Source: Anaeromyxobacter oryzae (GTDB lineage Bacteria; Myxococcota; Myxococcia; Myxococcales; Anaeromyxobacteraceae). Taken from it: a stretch of 64,000 nucleotides of DNA. This document shows positions 16,328 to 29,719 of the stretch, in pieces. Each line of letters begins with the position of its first letter. Position 1 is the first letter of the stretch. The notes under the pieces are model-generated. The model worked only from the letters and a program-made list of their open reading frames with translations. It was not told the DNA's origin and made no database searches. The DNA is taken from positions 4,212,481 to 4,276,480 of the forward strand of contig NZ_AP025591.1 in the NCBI RefSeq assembly GCF_023169945.1. The letters are read 5' to 3'. The position numbers and the translations under genes are program-made.

Positions 16328-17593
16328 GTGTTCGCCGTCGCGCTCGTCGCTCTCGCCGCCTCCGCGCCCGCCGGACGCCCCGTCTGGACGGAGGCGGACG
16401 CCGTGGCGGCGTTCGAGAAGAACAGCCCGGCGCTCGTCGACGCGCGGTTCGCGGAGGCGACCGCCCGGGCGGAGGCCGTCCAGGCGGGCGCCCGCCCGAA
16501 CCCGAACCTCTCCACCGCGCTCGGGAACATCCCGCTCCAGGCGAACCTGACGGGATCCGGTAACGGGGCCGGGTTCGCCCACAACTACACGACCAATCTC
16601 GAGCTCGACCAGCCCATCGAGCTCGGCGGCAAGCGCGGGAAGCGGCTCGCCGCCGCGCGGAGCGCCGTCGAGGAGGCGCGGCTCGGTGTGGACGACGCGC
16701 GCCGGTCGGCGGTGTACGCGCTCCGGACCGCGTTCTGGAACGCCGTCCGCGCCCGGGAGCGGCGCGCGCTCGCGGAGGCGGTGAAGGCCCGCTACGGCGA
16801 GACGCTCCGGATCATGCGCGCCCGCTTCGCGAGCGAGGACATCTCCGCGGTGGATCTCGACCGCGTGGAGCTCGAGGGCTCGAAGCAGGAGAACGACCTC
16901 GCCGACGCCGTCGCGGCGGAGCGCGCCGCCGTGGCCGAGCTGCTCCGGCTCGCCGGGCCTGGGGCGCCGCCCGACGTGGACGTGCAGGGGACGCTCCGCA
17001 CCGCGCCGGCTCCCCTCGACGAGGCCGCGCTCACGACGAGGGCGCTCGCCTCCCGGCCGGACCTGGCGCGCGCGCGGGCGGCGCTCTCCACCGCGCGGGC
17101 CGGGGCCGACCTCGCCCGCGCCGAGCGGATCCCCGACGTCACGGTGGGCGTCGCCTGGACCCACTCGGCCGCGGTCGCGGCGGGCGACAACCCCGACGCG
17201 CTCGCGGTCACGCTCTCGCTCCCGCTGCCGATCTTCGATCGCCGCCGGGGCGAGGTGCAGAAAGCCGACGTCGCCGTCAGCGCCGCGGAGCGAACGCTCG
17301 CCGCGACCGAGGCCGGCATCGGCCGCGACGTCGCGGGCGCGTGGGCCCGCTACGCGGCGGCCGCGGAGAAGGTGGCCCGCTACGAGGGCGGCGCCCTCAC
17401 CCGCGCCGACCGCGCCCTCGAGGTGATGGAGAAGACCTACCGCGCGGGCGAGAAGAGCCTGCTCGAGTTCCTCGAGGCGGAGCGCACCGACATCGCGCTC
17501 CGCGCCGACTACCTGGACACGCTGTACGAGCTGCGCGAGGCGCGCCTGGAGCTGGAGCAGGCCGTGGGCGCGCAGCTCCCGGAGGCCGCATGA
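16328..17593 (+). CDS. czcC: TolC/CzcC-family outer-membrane efflux protein
   Basis: A 421-residue outer-membrane efflux protein, the channel of an RND pump. A short signal-like start (MFAVALVALAASAPAG) is followed by two copies of the OEP repeat: the first with EAVQAGARPNPNLSTALGN and ELDQPIELGGKRGKRLAAA, the second with PDLARARAALSTARAGADLARAERIPDVTVG and SLPLPIFDRRRGE. The tail ends in EARLELEQAVG. The signal peptide lacks the usual positive N-region, and the GTG is the only in-frame start nearby; with the promoter at 16300 the mRNA would be almost leaderless. The stop overlaps the next gene by four bases (ATGA). Confidence 0.87.
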   Translation: MFAVALVALAASAPAGRPVWTEADAVAAFEKNSPALVDARFAEATARAEAVQAGARPNPNLSTALGNIPLQANLTGSGNGAGFAHNYTTNLELDQPIELGGKRGKRLAAARSAVEEARLGVDDARRSAVYALRTAFWNAVRARERRALAEAVKARYGETLRIMRARFASEDISAVDLDRVELEGSKQENDLADAVAAERAAVAELLRLAGPGAPPDVDVQGTLRTAPAPLDEAALTTRALASRPDLARARAALSTARAGADLARAERIPDVTVGVAWTHSAAVAAGDNPDALAVTLSLPLPIFDRRRGEVQKADVAVSAAERTLAATEAGIGRDVAGAWARYAAAAEKVARYEGGALTRADRALEVMEKTYRAGEKSLLEFLEAERTDIALRADYLDTLYELREARLELEQAVGAQLPEAA

Positions 17594-18732
17594 TCCGCCC
17601 GCCGCTCCCCGTCCGCTCGCCGCTCGCGGCGGTGGCCGCCGCCGCCCTCGTCTCCTCCGCCGCGTGCTCGGATGGGCGCGCCTTCGAGGCCCCGCCTCGA
17701 CGCCCCGCGCCGCCCGGCGAGGTGCGGCTCCCGGAGGTCCCGGACTTCGTGAAGCTCGCCCGCGTCGAGCCGTCGCCGGAGGCGGGCGCCACGGCGGTGA
17801 CCGGCAAGGTGGCCTTCGACGAGGGCCGCGTCTCGCGCGTCGGCGCGCCGGTCTCCGGGCGCGTGACCGAGCTGCTCGTGCAGGCCGGCGACCGCGTGAA
17901 GAAGGGCCAGGGCCTCCTCGTCATCGCCTCGCCGGACGCGGAGAGCGCGGTCGCGGACTTCGTCGCGGCGTCGGCGGACGCCGAGGTCACGAGGAAGACG
18001 CTCGCCCGCGAGCAGCGGCTCTACGCCGATCAGGCCGTGCCGTACAAGGAGGTGCTCCAGGCGCAGAGCGACGAGACGAAGGCCGCGGCGGCGCTCGCGC
18101 GCGCGCAGGGGCGGCTCGAGGTGCTCGGGATCGATCCGCGCGCCGCCACGCCGCGCGCCTCGCGGTACGTGCTGCGCGCGCCCATCGACGGGGTCGTCGT
18201 GGAGCGCCCCGCGAACCCGGGCATGGAGGTCCGGGCCGACGGCGGGACCTCGCTCGTCACCGTCGCGGACCTGTCGCGCCTGTGGGTCCTCGCCGACGTG
18301 TACGAGCGCGATCTCGGACAGGTCGCCGAGGGGCAGGCCGCGTCGGTGAAGGTGGCCGGCTTCCCCGGCAAGGTCTTCGAGGGGCGCGTCGGGCACGTCG
18401 GCGATCTCGTCGACCCGGCGACGCGGACGGTGAAGGTCCGGATCGAGGTCGCGAACCCCGACCGGCTCCTCAAGCCCGAGATGTTCGCGCGCGTGTCGCT
18501 CCGCGGCGCCCCGGGCGAGGCGGTGCTCACGGTCCCGGCGCAGGCGGTCCTCTCCGACGGCGAGGCCAGCGCGGTCGTCGTCGCGCTCGGCGAGGGCCGG
18601 TTCCAGAAGCGGACGATCGAGAGCGGGCCGGAGCAGGACGGCCGGGTCCGCGTGCTCGCCGGGCTCGCGCCGGGCGACCAGGTCGTCGTGGACGGCGCGC
18701 TGTTCCTGCGGGCCGCGATCGACGGGACGTAG
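17590..18732 (+). CDS. czcB: CzcB-type membrane-fusion lipoprotein of an RND metal pump
   Basis: A 380-residue periplasmic adaptor. The signal peptide ends in a lipobox with C26 (VSSAAC). The fold follows the HlyD/CzcB order: barrel-sandwich half-motif (VGAPVSGRVTELLVQAGDRVKKGQ, about residues 85-108), a short helical hairpin (110-170), the second lipoyl half (RAPIDGVVVERPANPGMEV), a beta-barrel (AEGQAASVKVAGFPGKVFEGRVGHVGDLVDPATRTVKV) and a membrane-proximal domain. It links the inner-membrane pump to the outer-membrane channel encoded on either side. Its ATG overlaps the preceding stop and it is 16 bases from the pump gene. Confidence 0.9.
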   Translation: MIRPPLPVRSPLAAVAAAALVSSAACSDGRAFEAPPRRPAPPGEVRLPEVPDFVKLARVEPSPEAGATAVTGKVAFDEGRVSRVGAPVSGRVTELLVQAGDRVKKGQGLLVIASPDAESAVADFVAASADAEVTRKTLAREQRLYADQAVPYKEVLQAQSDETKAAAALARAQGRLEVLGIDPRAATPRASRYVLRAPIDGVVVERPANPGMEVRADGGTSLVTVADLSRLWVLADVYERDLGQVAEGQAASVKVAGFPGKVFEGRVGHVGDLVDPATRTVKVRIEVANPDRLLKPEMFARVSLRGAPGEAVLTVPAQAVLSDGEASAVVVALGEGRFQKRTIESGPEQDGRVRVLAGLAPGDQVVVDGALFLRAAIDGT

Positions 18733-18748
18733 GGACGGAGGAGGACGC

Positions 18749-21877
<3,129 letters not shown>

Positions 21878-21911
21878 TCCACCGGCGTGGGGTCCGGCGC
21901 GCGGGCGCTCG

Positions 21912-23540
21912 TCACGGTCGGGCGTTCGCGCGCCGGGCTCGCAGCATCTCGAGGGCGAGCTCCTGCGCGCGCCGGTCGGACGGGTCGGCCTTGAATGCGC
22001 GCCGGTAGGCGTCCTCCGCCTCCGCGAGGCGCCCCTCGGCGCGGTGGATCTGCGCGGCGAAGAAGTGCGCCGGGCCGCAGCCGGGGTCGGTCCGCGCCGC
22101 CTCGGCCAGCTCCTGGAGCGCGAGCCGCGCGTGGCGCGCGGGATCGACGAGGAACCGCGCCCAGGCGAGGTGCGCCCGGTGCAGCGTCCGCGGCTCGATG
22201 TCGGCGGCGTACTGGAAGTACTCGAGGGCGCCGCGGGCGTTGCCGGCCTCGAGGCGCCGCAGCCCCTCGGCGAACTGAGCCGCCGCGTCGAGGAGGCTCG
22301 TCGAGATGCGGAACTGCTCCGCGGCGGACGGGCGCGCCGCCCCCCGCACCTTCTCCGCCGCGGCCGCCCGCCGCTTCCGCCACAGCGCCGCCTGGTCCGC
22401 GTCCGCGAGCGCGCCGAACGCCCTGGCCCGGGCCGCGAGAAGCGCCTCCGCCTTCTCGCGCAGGTCGGGGCTCCGGAACCGGAGCGGCGAGAAGCGGTCC
22501 GCGAGGTCGAGGAAGACCCGGCGCGCGTCGGCGGCGGAGACATCGTCGGCCACGCCGAGGAGGTCGAAGGGGTCCTTCGCGCGGTGGTCGAGGTAGGCGG
22601 AGACGAGCGCGTCGCGCAGCGCGTCGGACTCCTCCGGGAGGGCGTCGGGCGCCGCAGACGGTCTGGACGAGGTGGCGCCATCGGGGTGGGGGGCCACGGG
22701 CCCGGGCCCGGGGGCCATGGGGCGGGGGCCACGGGCAGGGGAGAGGGGTTCGCGTTCGGGCTCGGGCACGGGGGTCGCGCTCGCCCCCGGCCCCGCCTCC
22801 TCCGGCACCGCCTCGGCGAACGCCACCACGCCCAGGACCGCGAGGGCGTAGATCCGCCGCATCGCCTCCTCGACCTCCATCCCGCTCGCCGAGACCGCCT
22901 CGTCGAACGTCGGGCGACGCCTGAGCACCTGCACGAGCTTCGCCTCGCGCGTCGAGAGCTTCAGCTCCGAGAGCGCGTGCGGCGGGCGGGGCACGAGCGC
23001 GAAGCGCTGGCCGTCGGTGAAGGCGAGCTGCATCGCCACGACGTCGAACGGCACGAAGCCGGCGCAGCCGGTGAGGACGAGCTGGGCCGGGTTCATCCGG
23101 AGCGCCAGCTCCGCGGGCTCGCTGTCGCCGTGGAGGCGCCAGGTCGCGTCCGCCCAGCGGAACGCGTCCAGGATCCGGAGGGCGAGGTTCGCCTGCATGA
23201 GCTTGTAGAGCTCGAACGCCGACACCTTCGCCTGCGTCACGAGGAGCTCGCCGATGCGCTTCCCGGTGCGGACGCTGTCCTGCAGCGCCTGCTGGTGCTC
23301 GTCCTCGGTGAGCTTCCCCTTCGAGACGAGGAACTTGCCGAGCGTCTCGTGGAGGAGGTTCGAGCGGCAGGCGACGGGCGAGCCGTCCTCGAACTGGATC
23401 CGCTTCTCCAGGCCGCGGAGCCGGAGGTCGAGCGTGACGGTCCGTCCCGCGGCGAAGATCGCCTGGAGCAGGAGCGGCAGCGGCGTGTCGGCGATGGCGC
23501 CCTCGCGCTTCGCGAGGACCTCGGCGGGCGGCGGGAACAT
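21912..23540 (-). CDS. DUF4388 - degenerate J-domain - TPR protein
   Basis: A 542-residue soluble protein typical of Myxococcota. Residues 10-135 match a DUF4388/PATAN-type domain (LPLLLQAIFAAGRTVTLDLR, a GKLTEDEHQQAL and GKRIGELLV segment). A Pro-rich linker (245-310) leads to a J-like helix bundle at 322-390 (DPFDLLGVADDVSAADARRVFLDLADRFSP) in which the HPD catalytic tripeptide is replaced, so it should not stimulate Hsp70 in the usual way. TPR repeats follow (410-530). Start: the ATG at 23540 is preceded by a TACACT box eight bases upstream and no ribosome site; an ATG at 23585 is upstream of that box. Function unknown, probably a scaffold for signalling or gliding complexes. Confidence 0.75.
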   Translation of the reverse strand: MFPPPAEVLAKREGAIADTPLPLLLQAIFAAGRTVTLDLRLRGLEKRIQFEDGSPVACRSNLLHETLGKFLVSKGKLTEDEHQQALQDSVRTGKRIGELLVTQAKVSAFELYKLMQANLALRILDAFRWADATWRLHGDSEPAELALRMNPAQLVLTGCAGFVPFDVVAMQLAFTDGQRFALVPRPPHALSELKLSTREAKLVQVLRRRPTFDEAVSASGMEVEEAMRRIYALAVLGVVAFAEAVPEEAGPGASATPVPEPEREPLSPARGPRPMAPGPGPVAPHPDGATSSRPSAAPDALPEESDALRDALVSAYLDHRAKDPFDLLGVADDVSAADARRVFLDLADRFSPLRFRSPDLREKAEALLAARARAFGALADADQAALWRKRRAAAAEKVRGAARPSAAEQFRISTSLLDAAAQFAEGLRRLEAGNARGALEYFQYAADIEPRTLHRAHLAWARFLVDPARHARLALQELAEAARTDPGCGPAHFFAAQIHRAEGRLAEAEDAYRRAFKADPSDRRAQELALEMLRARRANARP

Positions 23541-23610
23541 GCCGCGCGAGTGTAGCGCCGCCGGCGCGGGGCGCGCGCGGGGCACCCCGCACCCGCGGGT
23601 CCGGGAGCGC

Positions 23611-25785
<2,175 letters not shown>

Positions 25786-25819
25786 GAAGGGGAATTAACG
25801 GTGACGCAGGCCCCGGGCC

Positions 25820-26041
25820 TCAAAACAGCTCTTCCAGCGCCTTGGCGATTCGCTCCTCGATCTCCTGCCGCATCTTGCGCGCGGCCTGGACCGTCTCCTC
25901 GATGGCGGCCTGGAGGTCCCCGGCCGGTCCGCCGGGGATGACGCGCAGGGCTTCTCGGGGGAGCGGGCGTCCGGTGGGCGGGTCGTCGTCGGTCCGGCCA
26001 CCCTTGAGGAGCTTCAGCGGGAGTTCGGGCGGGTCGCCCAT
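25820..26041 (-). CDS. Small hypothetical protein with C-terminal amphipathic helix
   Basis: A 73-residue protein starting MGDPPELPLKLLKGG, with a Pro/Arg-rich N-terminal half and a long, strongly amphipathic helix (AAIEETVQAARKMRQEIEERIAKALEEL) at the C-terminus that could form a coiled coil. An upstream ATG at 26077 would add twelve residues. No family is recognised. It lies between the rtcB and YyaL-type genes, with gaps of 51 and 34 bases and the same direction, so it probably belongs to the same transcript. Confidence 0.5.
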   Translation of the reverse strand: MGDPPELPLKLLKGGRTDDDPPTGRPLPREALRVIPGGPAGDLQAAIEETVQAARKMRQEIEERIAKALEELF

Positions 26042-26092
26042 GACGGCAAGGTAGGCATGGGGGGTGGGGCGACGCACCGGGCGTCGGCAGAC

Positions 26093-27532
26093 TCACCCCT
26101 TGATGACCGCCATCGGCTCCAGGCGGGCGACGAGCCGCGAGATCCCCGCGCCGTCCATCACGGCGACGACCTGCGCCACGTCCTTGTACGCGTCGCTCAT
26201 CTCCTCGCCGAGGGTTTTCTTCCCGCGGGCCAGGATCTCGATCCCGCGGTCGGCCAGCTCGCGCGCGATGGATCGGCCGCGCGCGCGCCGCAGGGCCTCG
26301 CCCCGCGAGAGGAGCCGTCCGGCGCCGTGGCAGCTGCTCCCGAACGTGTCGCGCATGGCGCGCGCCGTCCCGGCGAGGACGTAGGAGTAGCGGCCCATGT
26401 CGCCCGGGATGAGCACCGGCTGCCCGACGTCCCGGTACGGCGCGGGCACGCGCGCGTCCCCGGGGCCGAACGCGCGGGTCGCCCCCTTGCGGTGGACGAG
26501 GACGCGCCGGCGGACGCCGTCCACCTCGTGCTCCTCGTGCTTCGCCACGTTGTGGCAGACGTCGTAGAGGAGGCGCGCGCCGAGGTCGCGCTCGGAGATC
26601 CCGAGCGCGTGCAGGAAGGCGCGGACCGTGAGCCCCGTCATGACCTGCCGGTTGGCCCAGGCGAAGTTGGCCGCCGCCTGCATCGCGGCGAGGTACCGGC
26701 GACCCTCGGGGCTGTCGACGGGCGCGCACGCGAGCTGCCGGTCGGGCAGCGCGGCGTAGTCCTCGCCGAAGCTGGCGAGCCGCGGCGCGAGCGCCGCGAG
26801 GGCCTCGTCGCAGACCTGGTACCCGAGGCCGCGCGAGCCGGAGTGGATCTGGATCGCGACGCGCCCGGGGAAGAGCCCGAACGCCTCGGCGGCGGCCTCG
26901 TCGTAGATCTCCGCCACGCGGTCCACCTCGAGGAAGTGGTTCCCGCTCCCGAGCGTCCCGACCTGATCCGACCCGCGCTGCCGGGCGCGATCGCTCACCG
27001 CGTCCGGATCGGCGCCCGCGAGCCTGCCGCCCTCCTCGCAGCGCTCCGCGTCGTCGGCCGCGGCGGCGAAGCCGCGCCGCACCGCCCAGCGCGCGCCGTC
27101 GCGGAGCACCTCGTCCAGCTCCGCGTCGTCGAGGCGCGGGATCGCGCGGCTCGCGCCGACGCCGGTGGGGATGTCGCGGTAGAGCTGCGCCGCGAGCGGG
27201 TGGAGCTTCGGCCGGAGGTCGCCCGCGTCGAGCGCGGTGGTGACCACGCGCACGCCGCAGTTGATGTCGTACCCGACGCCGCCGGGCGAGACGGCCCCGT
27301 GCTCGGCGTCGACCGCCGCGACGCCGCCGATCGGGAACCCGTACCCCCAGTGGATGTCGGGCATCGCCAGCGAGAAGCGGAGGATCCCGGGCAGGTGGGC
27401 GACGTTCTTCACCTGCTCGAGCGCAGGATCGTCCGGCGCCGGCGGCCCCACGGAGTAGACGCGGCCCGGCACCTTCATCCGCCCCTCGCGCGGGATCTCC
27501 CAGAGGTCGCCTTCGATGCGGCGGAGCTGCAT
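26093..27532 (-). CDS. rtcB: RtcB RNA-splicing ligase
   Basis: A 479-residue RtcB ligase that joins 2',3'-cyclic-phosphate (or 3'-phosphate) and 5'-OH RNA ends using GTP and Mn2+. The metal and guanylylation residues are all visible: PGGVGYDINCGVR (metal Cys/Asp), GTLGSGNHFLEV, IHSGSRGLGYQV, and SSCHGAGR, whose His forms the covalent GMP adduct. Length is typical. An archease gene, whose product activates RtcB turnover, lies 70 bases upstream on the same strand. No RNA terminal cyclase (rtcA) or rtcR regulator is in the window, so induction differs from the E. coli rtcBA system. Confidence 0.95.
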   Translation of the reverse strand: MQLRRIEGDLWEIPREGRMKVPGRVYSVGPPAPDDPALEQVKNVAHLPGILRFSLAMPDIHWGYGFPIGGVAAVDAEHGAVSPGGVGYDINCGVRVVTTALDAGDLRPKLHPLAAQLYRDIPTGVGASRAIPRLDDAELDEVLRDGARWAVRRGFAAAADDAERCEEGGRLAGADPDAVSDRARQRGSDQVGTLGSGNHFLEVDRVAEIYDEAAAEAFGLFPGRVAIQIHSGSRGLGYQVCDEALAALAPRLASFGEDYAALPDRQLACAPVDSPEGRRYLAAMQAAANFAWANRQVMTGLTVRAFLHALGISERDLGARLLYDVCHNVAKHEEHEVDGVRRRVLVHRKGATRAFGPGDARVPAPYRDVGQPVLIPGDMGRYSYVLAGTARAMRDTFGSSCHGAGRLLSRGEALRRARGRSIARELADRGIEILARGKKTLGEEMSDAYKDVAQVVAVMDGAGISRLVARLEPMAVIKG

Positions 27533-27602
27533 GTCGTCCTCGTATCGCGCCGACGGAGGAGCGCCGCGGGGGACCGGTCACGCTTCGCTCGACGGGGCCC
27601 GT

Positions 27603-28037
27603 TCAGATGTCGAAGACCACCTGGCCGATCCAGCCGTCGCCCTCGCGCTCGAGCCGCGCGGCGTGCCACGTCACCGCCTTGAGATCCACGCCCTCGCCGT
27701 GCACGTCGGGATCGTAGCGACCGGTCGCGACGAGCGCCTCGACGGCGTCCTCGCCCAGCCGGACGATCTCGATCTCCGCGGGGATCCGCCGCGCCGTCGC
27801 GAAGCGGAACAGGAGCTCCCGCAGGAGCGCGACCGCCGTGCCGGCGAGCCCAGGCCCGCCCGCGACCGCGACCCGCTCCTCCGCGTCGGCGTGGACGGCC
27901 CCGCCTCCGGCGAGGAGCGCGCCCAGCGCGAGCGCGAGCCGCGCGAGCACCTCCTCGGCCGACGCGCCCCGGACCCGGACGCCGACGTCGGCGGTGTGGT
28001 CGAGGTCCTCGAACGGCTGCGGCAGCGCGAGGCGCAC
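27603..28037 (-). CDS. Archease, RtcB-activating protein
   Basis: A 144-residue archease. It carries the family opening FEDLDHTADVGVRVRG with the metal-binding Asp, LLRELLFRF in the middle and the C-terminal LKAVTWHAARLEREGDGW strand; archease accelerates guanylylation of RtcB and broadens its NTP use. The GTG at 28037 lacks a ribosome site and has a TAGGCT box exactly six bases upstream, as expected of a leaderless start with its own promoter. The MATE exporter gene ends 48 bases upstream. Confidence 0.9.
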   Translation of the reverse strand: MRLALPQPFEDLDHTADVGVRVRGASAEEVLARLALALGALLAGGGAVHADAEERVAVAGGPGLAGTAVALLRELLFRFATARRIPAEIEIVRLGEDAVEALVATGRYDPDVHGEGVDLKAVTWHAARLEREGDGWIGQVVFDI

Positions 28038-28085
28038 GATGGAAGCCTACGCCCGGCAGCGCGGCGGGGGCGGACCCGCGTGGGC

Positions 28086-29474
28086 TCAGGCGATGGCGCG
28101 GTCCGCGAGGGGCACGATCTCGCGCGACGAGACGCGCAGGAACCGGGCGAGCAGCGAGGCCGCGACGGCGGTCAGGCCGAAGCAGAAGCCGCCCCAGAGC
28201 CCCGTCACCCCATACCCGAGCCCGAACCCGAGCAGGATGGTCGCGGGGAGCCCCACGACCCAGTGGCCGAACACGTTCGCGATGAAGGTGAACCGCGTCT
28301 CGCCCGCGCCGCGCAGCACGCCGGCGCCGACGCCCTGGATGCCGTCGGAGATCTGGAAGAGGGCGGCCACCCGGAGGAGCGGCACCGCCGTCGCGACGAC
28401 CTGCGCGTCGTCGGTCATGAGCCGCGCGAGCGGGCCGGGGAAGAGCAGGAACACGAGCGCGGACGTCGACATGAACCCGGCGCCGCCGGAGAACGCCGCG
28501 AGGCCGGCGCGGCGCGCGCCGATCCGGTCGCGCGCGCCGACCGCCCACCCGACGCGGACCGAGCCCGCCTCGCCGAAGCCGACCGCGAAGGTGAACGTGA
28601 GGCTCGCGATGGAGATGGCGAGCTGGTGCGCCGCCATCGCGTCCGCGCCGAGCCGGCCGGCGAGGAACGCGACCGTCGCGAAGATCCCGACCTCCGTCCC
28701 CATGTGCAGCGCGATGGGGCCGCCGACCCGGATCGCCGCGCGCACGTCGGGCCAGGCGGGCCGGCGGTGGCCGCGGCCCGCGCGCGGGAACGGCACGCGG
28801 GAGATGGCGAGCACGAGGATCGCCGACTGCACGACCATGCAGAGGGTCGTGGCGAGCGCGGCGCCTGCGGCGCCCATCGGCGGCACGAGGCGCAGGGGGC
28901 CGAGGGCGGCCGGGAGCGACGCGCCCCCGAAGACGAGGAGCGCCACCGCGGGCACGTTCAGGAGGTTCGCCGCGACCACCGCGATCACCATGGGCCGGGG
29001 CAGGCCGTGCGCCTGCAGGTAGGCGCGGGCGACGAAGTAGAGGAGGAAGAGGGGCAGCCCGGGCAGTCGCAGCCAGAGGTAGCGCCCCGCCTCGCGCGCG
29101 ACGCCGGGCGGGATGCCGAGCCGGACGAGGACGGACGGCGCGACCGCGAGCGGGACCGCCAGGAGGAGGGAGGTCGCGCCGGCGAGCCAGACGCCCTGCC
29201 AGAGGAACCGGCGCGCCCGGCCCGGTTCCCCCGCACCGAGCGCCTGCGAGACGAGCGGGTCGACGCCGTGCATGAGCCCCATCCCGAAGACGCCCACGGC
29301 GAAGAAGAGGGCGTTCCCGAGCCCGGTCCCCGCCATCGCGACGGGCCCGGCGCGCCCCACGACCGCGGTGTCCACGACGCCCATGAGCGCCTGGCCGCTG
29401 GCCGCGATGGAGAGCGGCAGCGCGAGGCGCACGAGGGCGCGGAGCTCCGCGCGGAAGGGGTGAGGCGAGGTCAT
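28086..29474 (-). CDS. MATE-family multidrug/cation exporter
   Basis: A 462-residue polytopic protein with twelve predicted helices arranged as two homologous halves, each beginning with the MATE pattern (LALPLSIAASGQALMGVVDTAVVGRAG in the first; IRVGGPIALHMGTEVGIFATVAFLAGRLGADAMAAHQL in the second). MATE proteins export cationic drugs in exchange for Na+ or H+. A TATCTT box is 11 bases upstream of the ATG at 29474, with no ribosome site. It is the first gene of the minus-strand run that includes archease and rtcB; a shared function is not obvious. Confidence 0.9.
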   Translation of the reverse strand: MTSPHPFRAELRALVRLALPLSIAASGQALMGVVDTAVVGRAGPVAMAGTGLGNALFFAVGVFGMGLMHGVDPLVSQALGAGEPGRARRFLWQGVWLAGATSLLLAVPLAVAPSVLVRLGIPPGVAREAGRYLWLRLPGLPLFLLYFVARAYLQAHGLPRPMVIAVVAANLLNVPAVALLVFGGASLPAALGPLRLVPPMGAAGAALATTLCMVVQSAILVLAISRVPFPRAGRGHRRPAWPDVRAAIRVGGPIALHMGTEVGIFATVAFLAGRLGADAMAAHQLAISIASLTFTFAVGFGEAGSVRVGWAVGARDRIGARRAGLAAFSGGAGFMSTSALVFLLFPGPLARLMTDDAQVVATAVPLLRVAALFQISDGIQGVGAGVLRGAGETRFTFIANVFGHWVVGLPATILLGFGLGYGVTGLWGGFCFGLTAVAASLLARFLRVSSREIVPLADRAIA

Positions 29475-29545
29475 CGGGGCGCGCGAAGATATCCGAGGGT
29501 ACGGAGAGGAGCGAGCGGTGGGCGGCCCGTGAATTGCTAATGGGA

Positions 29546-29596
29546 ACTTGCAGCCAAGCGGGATTGACCCTTACGGGGGGCCTGCCTGGCGCAAGT
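29546..29596 (+). promoter_or_regulatory. Stem-loop in the AT-richer region upstream of kup
   Basis: ACTTGC-A-GCCA (29546-29556) pairs with TGGCGCAAGT (29587-29596) as a 10-bp stem with one bulged A, enclosing a 30-base loop that contains GGG-ATTGA-CCC and a G6 run. The 245 bases between the MATE and kup genes are visibly less GC-rich than anything around them (for example GACAAATTCGATAACAACC at 29609-29627). I do not see a ydaO, GEMM or other named riboswitch. It could be a leader RNA or a protein-binding region controlling kup. Confidence 0.4.
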
Positions 29597-29719
29597 GCAG
29601 TGCTGGATAGACAAATTCGATAACAACCACGGCCGCGTGTGCGCGGAGGTGGGGTCGCCACTCGACTCGCCGACGACGATCTGCTTTCCTTCGCCGCCTT
29701 TCACGGACCGCCCCCTCAG

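Noticed and set aside
13151-17164. Very long minus-strand open frame (over 1300 codons)
   Set aside because: It is antisense to the kinase, NtrC and efflux genes, rich in Arg/His/Gly, and shows no domain; long open frames in the third antisense frame are expected at this GC content.
22660-22745. GC-rich direct repeats as a mobile or CRISPR-like element
   Set aside because: They encode the Pro/Gly/Ala linker of the DUF4388 protein and have no regular spacer structure.
29588-29606. Possible sigma-54 promoter for kup (TGGCGCAAGTGCAGTGC)
   Set aside because: The GG and GC elements do not have the required 10-base spacing.
29521-29660. Possible ydaO/c-di-AMP riboswitch upstream of kup
   Set aside because: The conserved ydaO core is not present; only an uncharacterised stem-loop is retained as a candidate.
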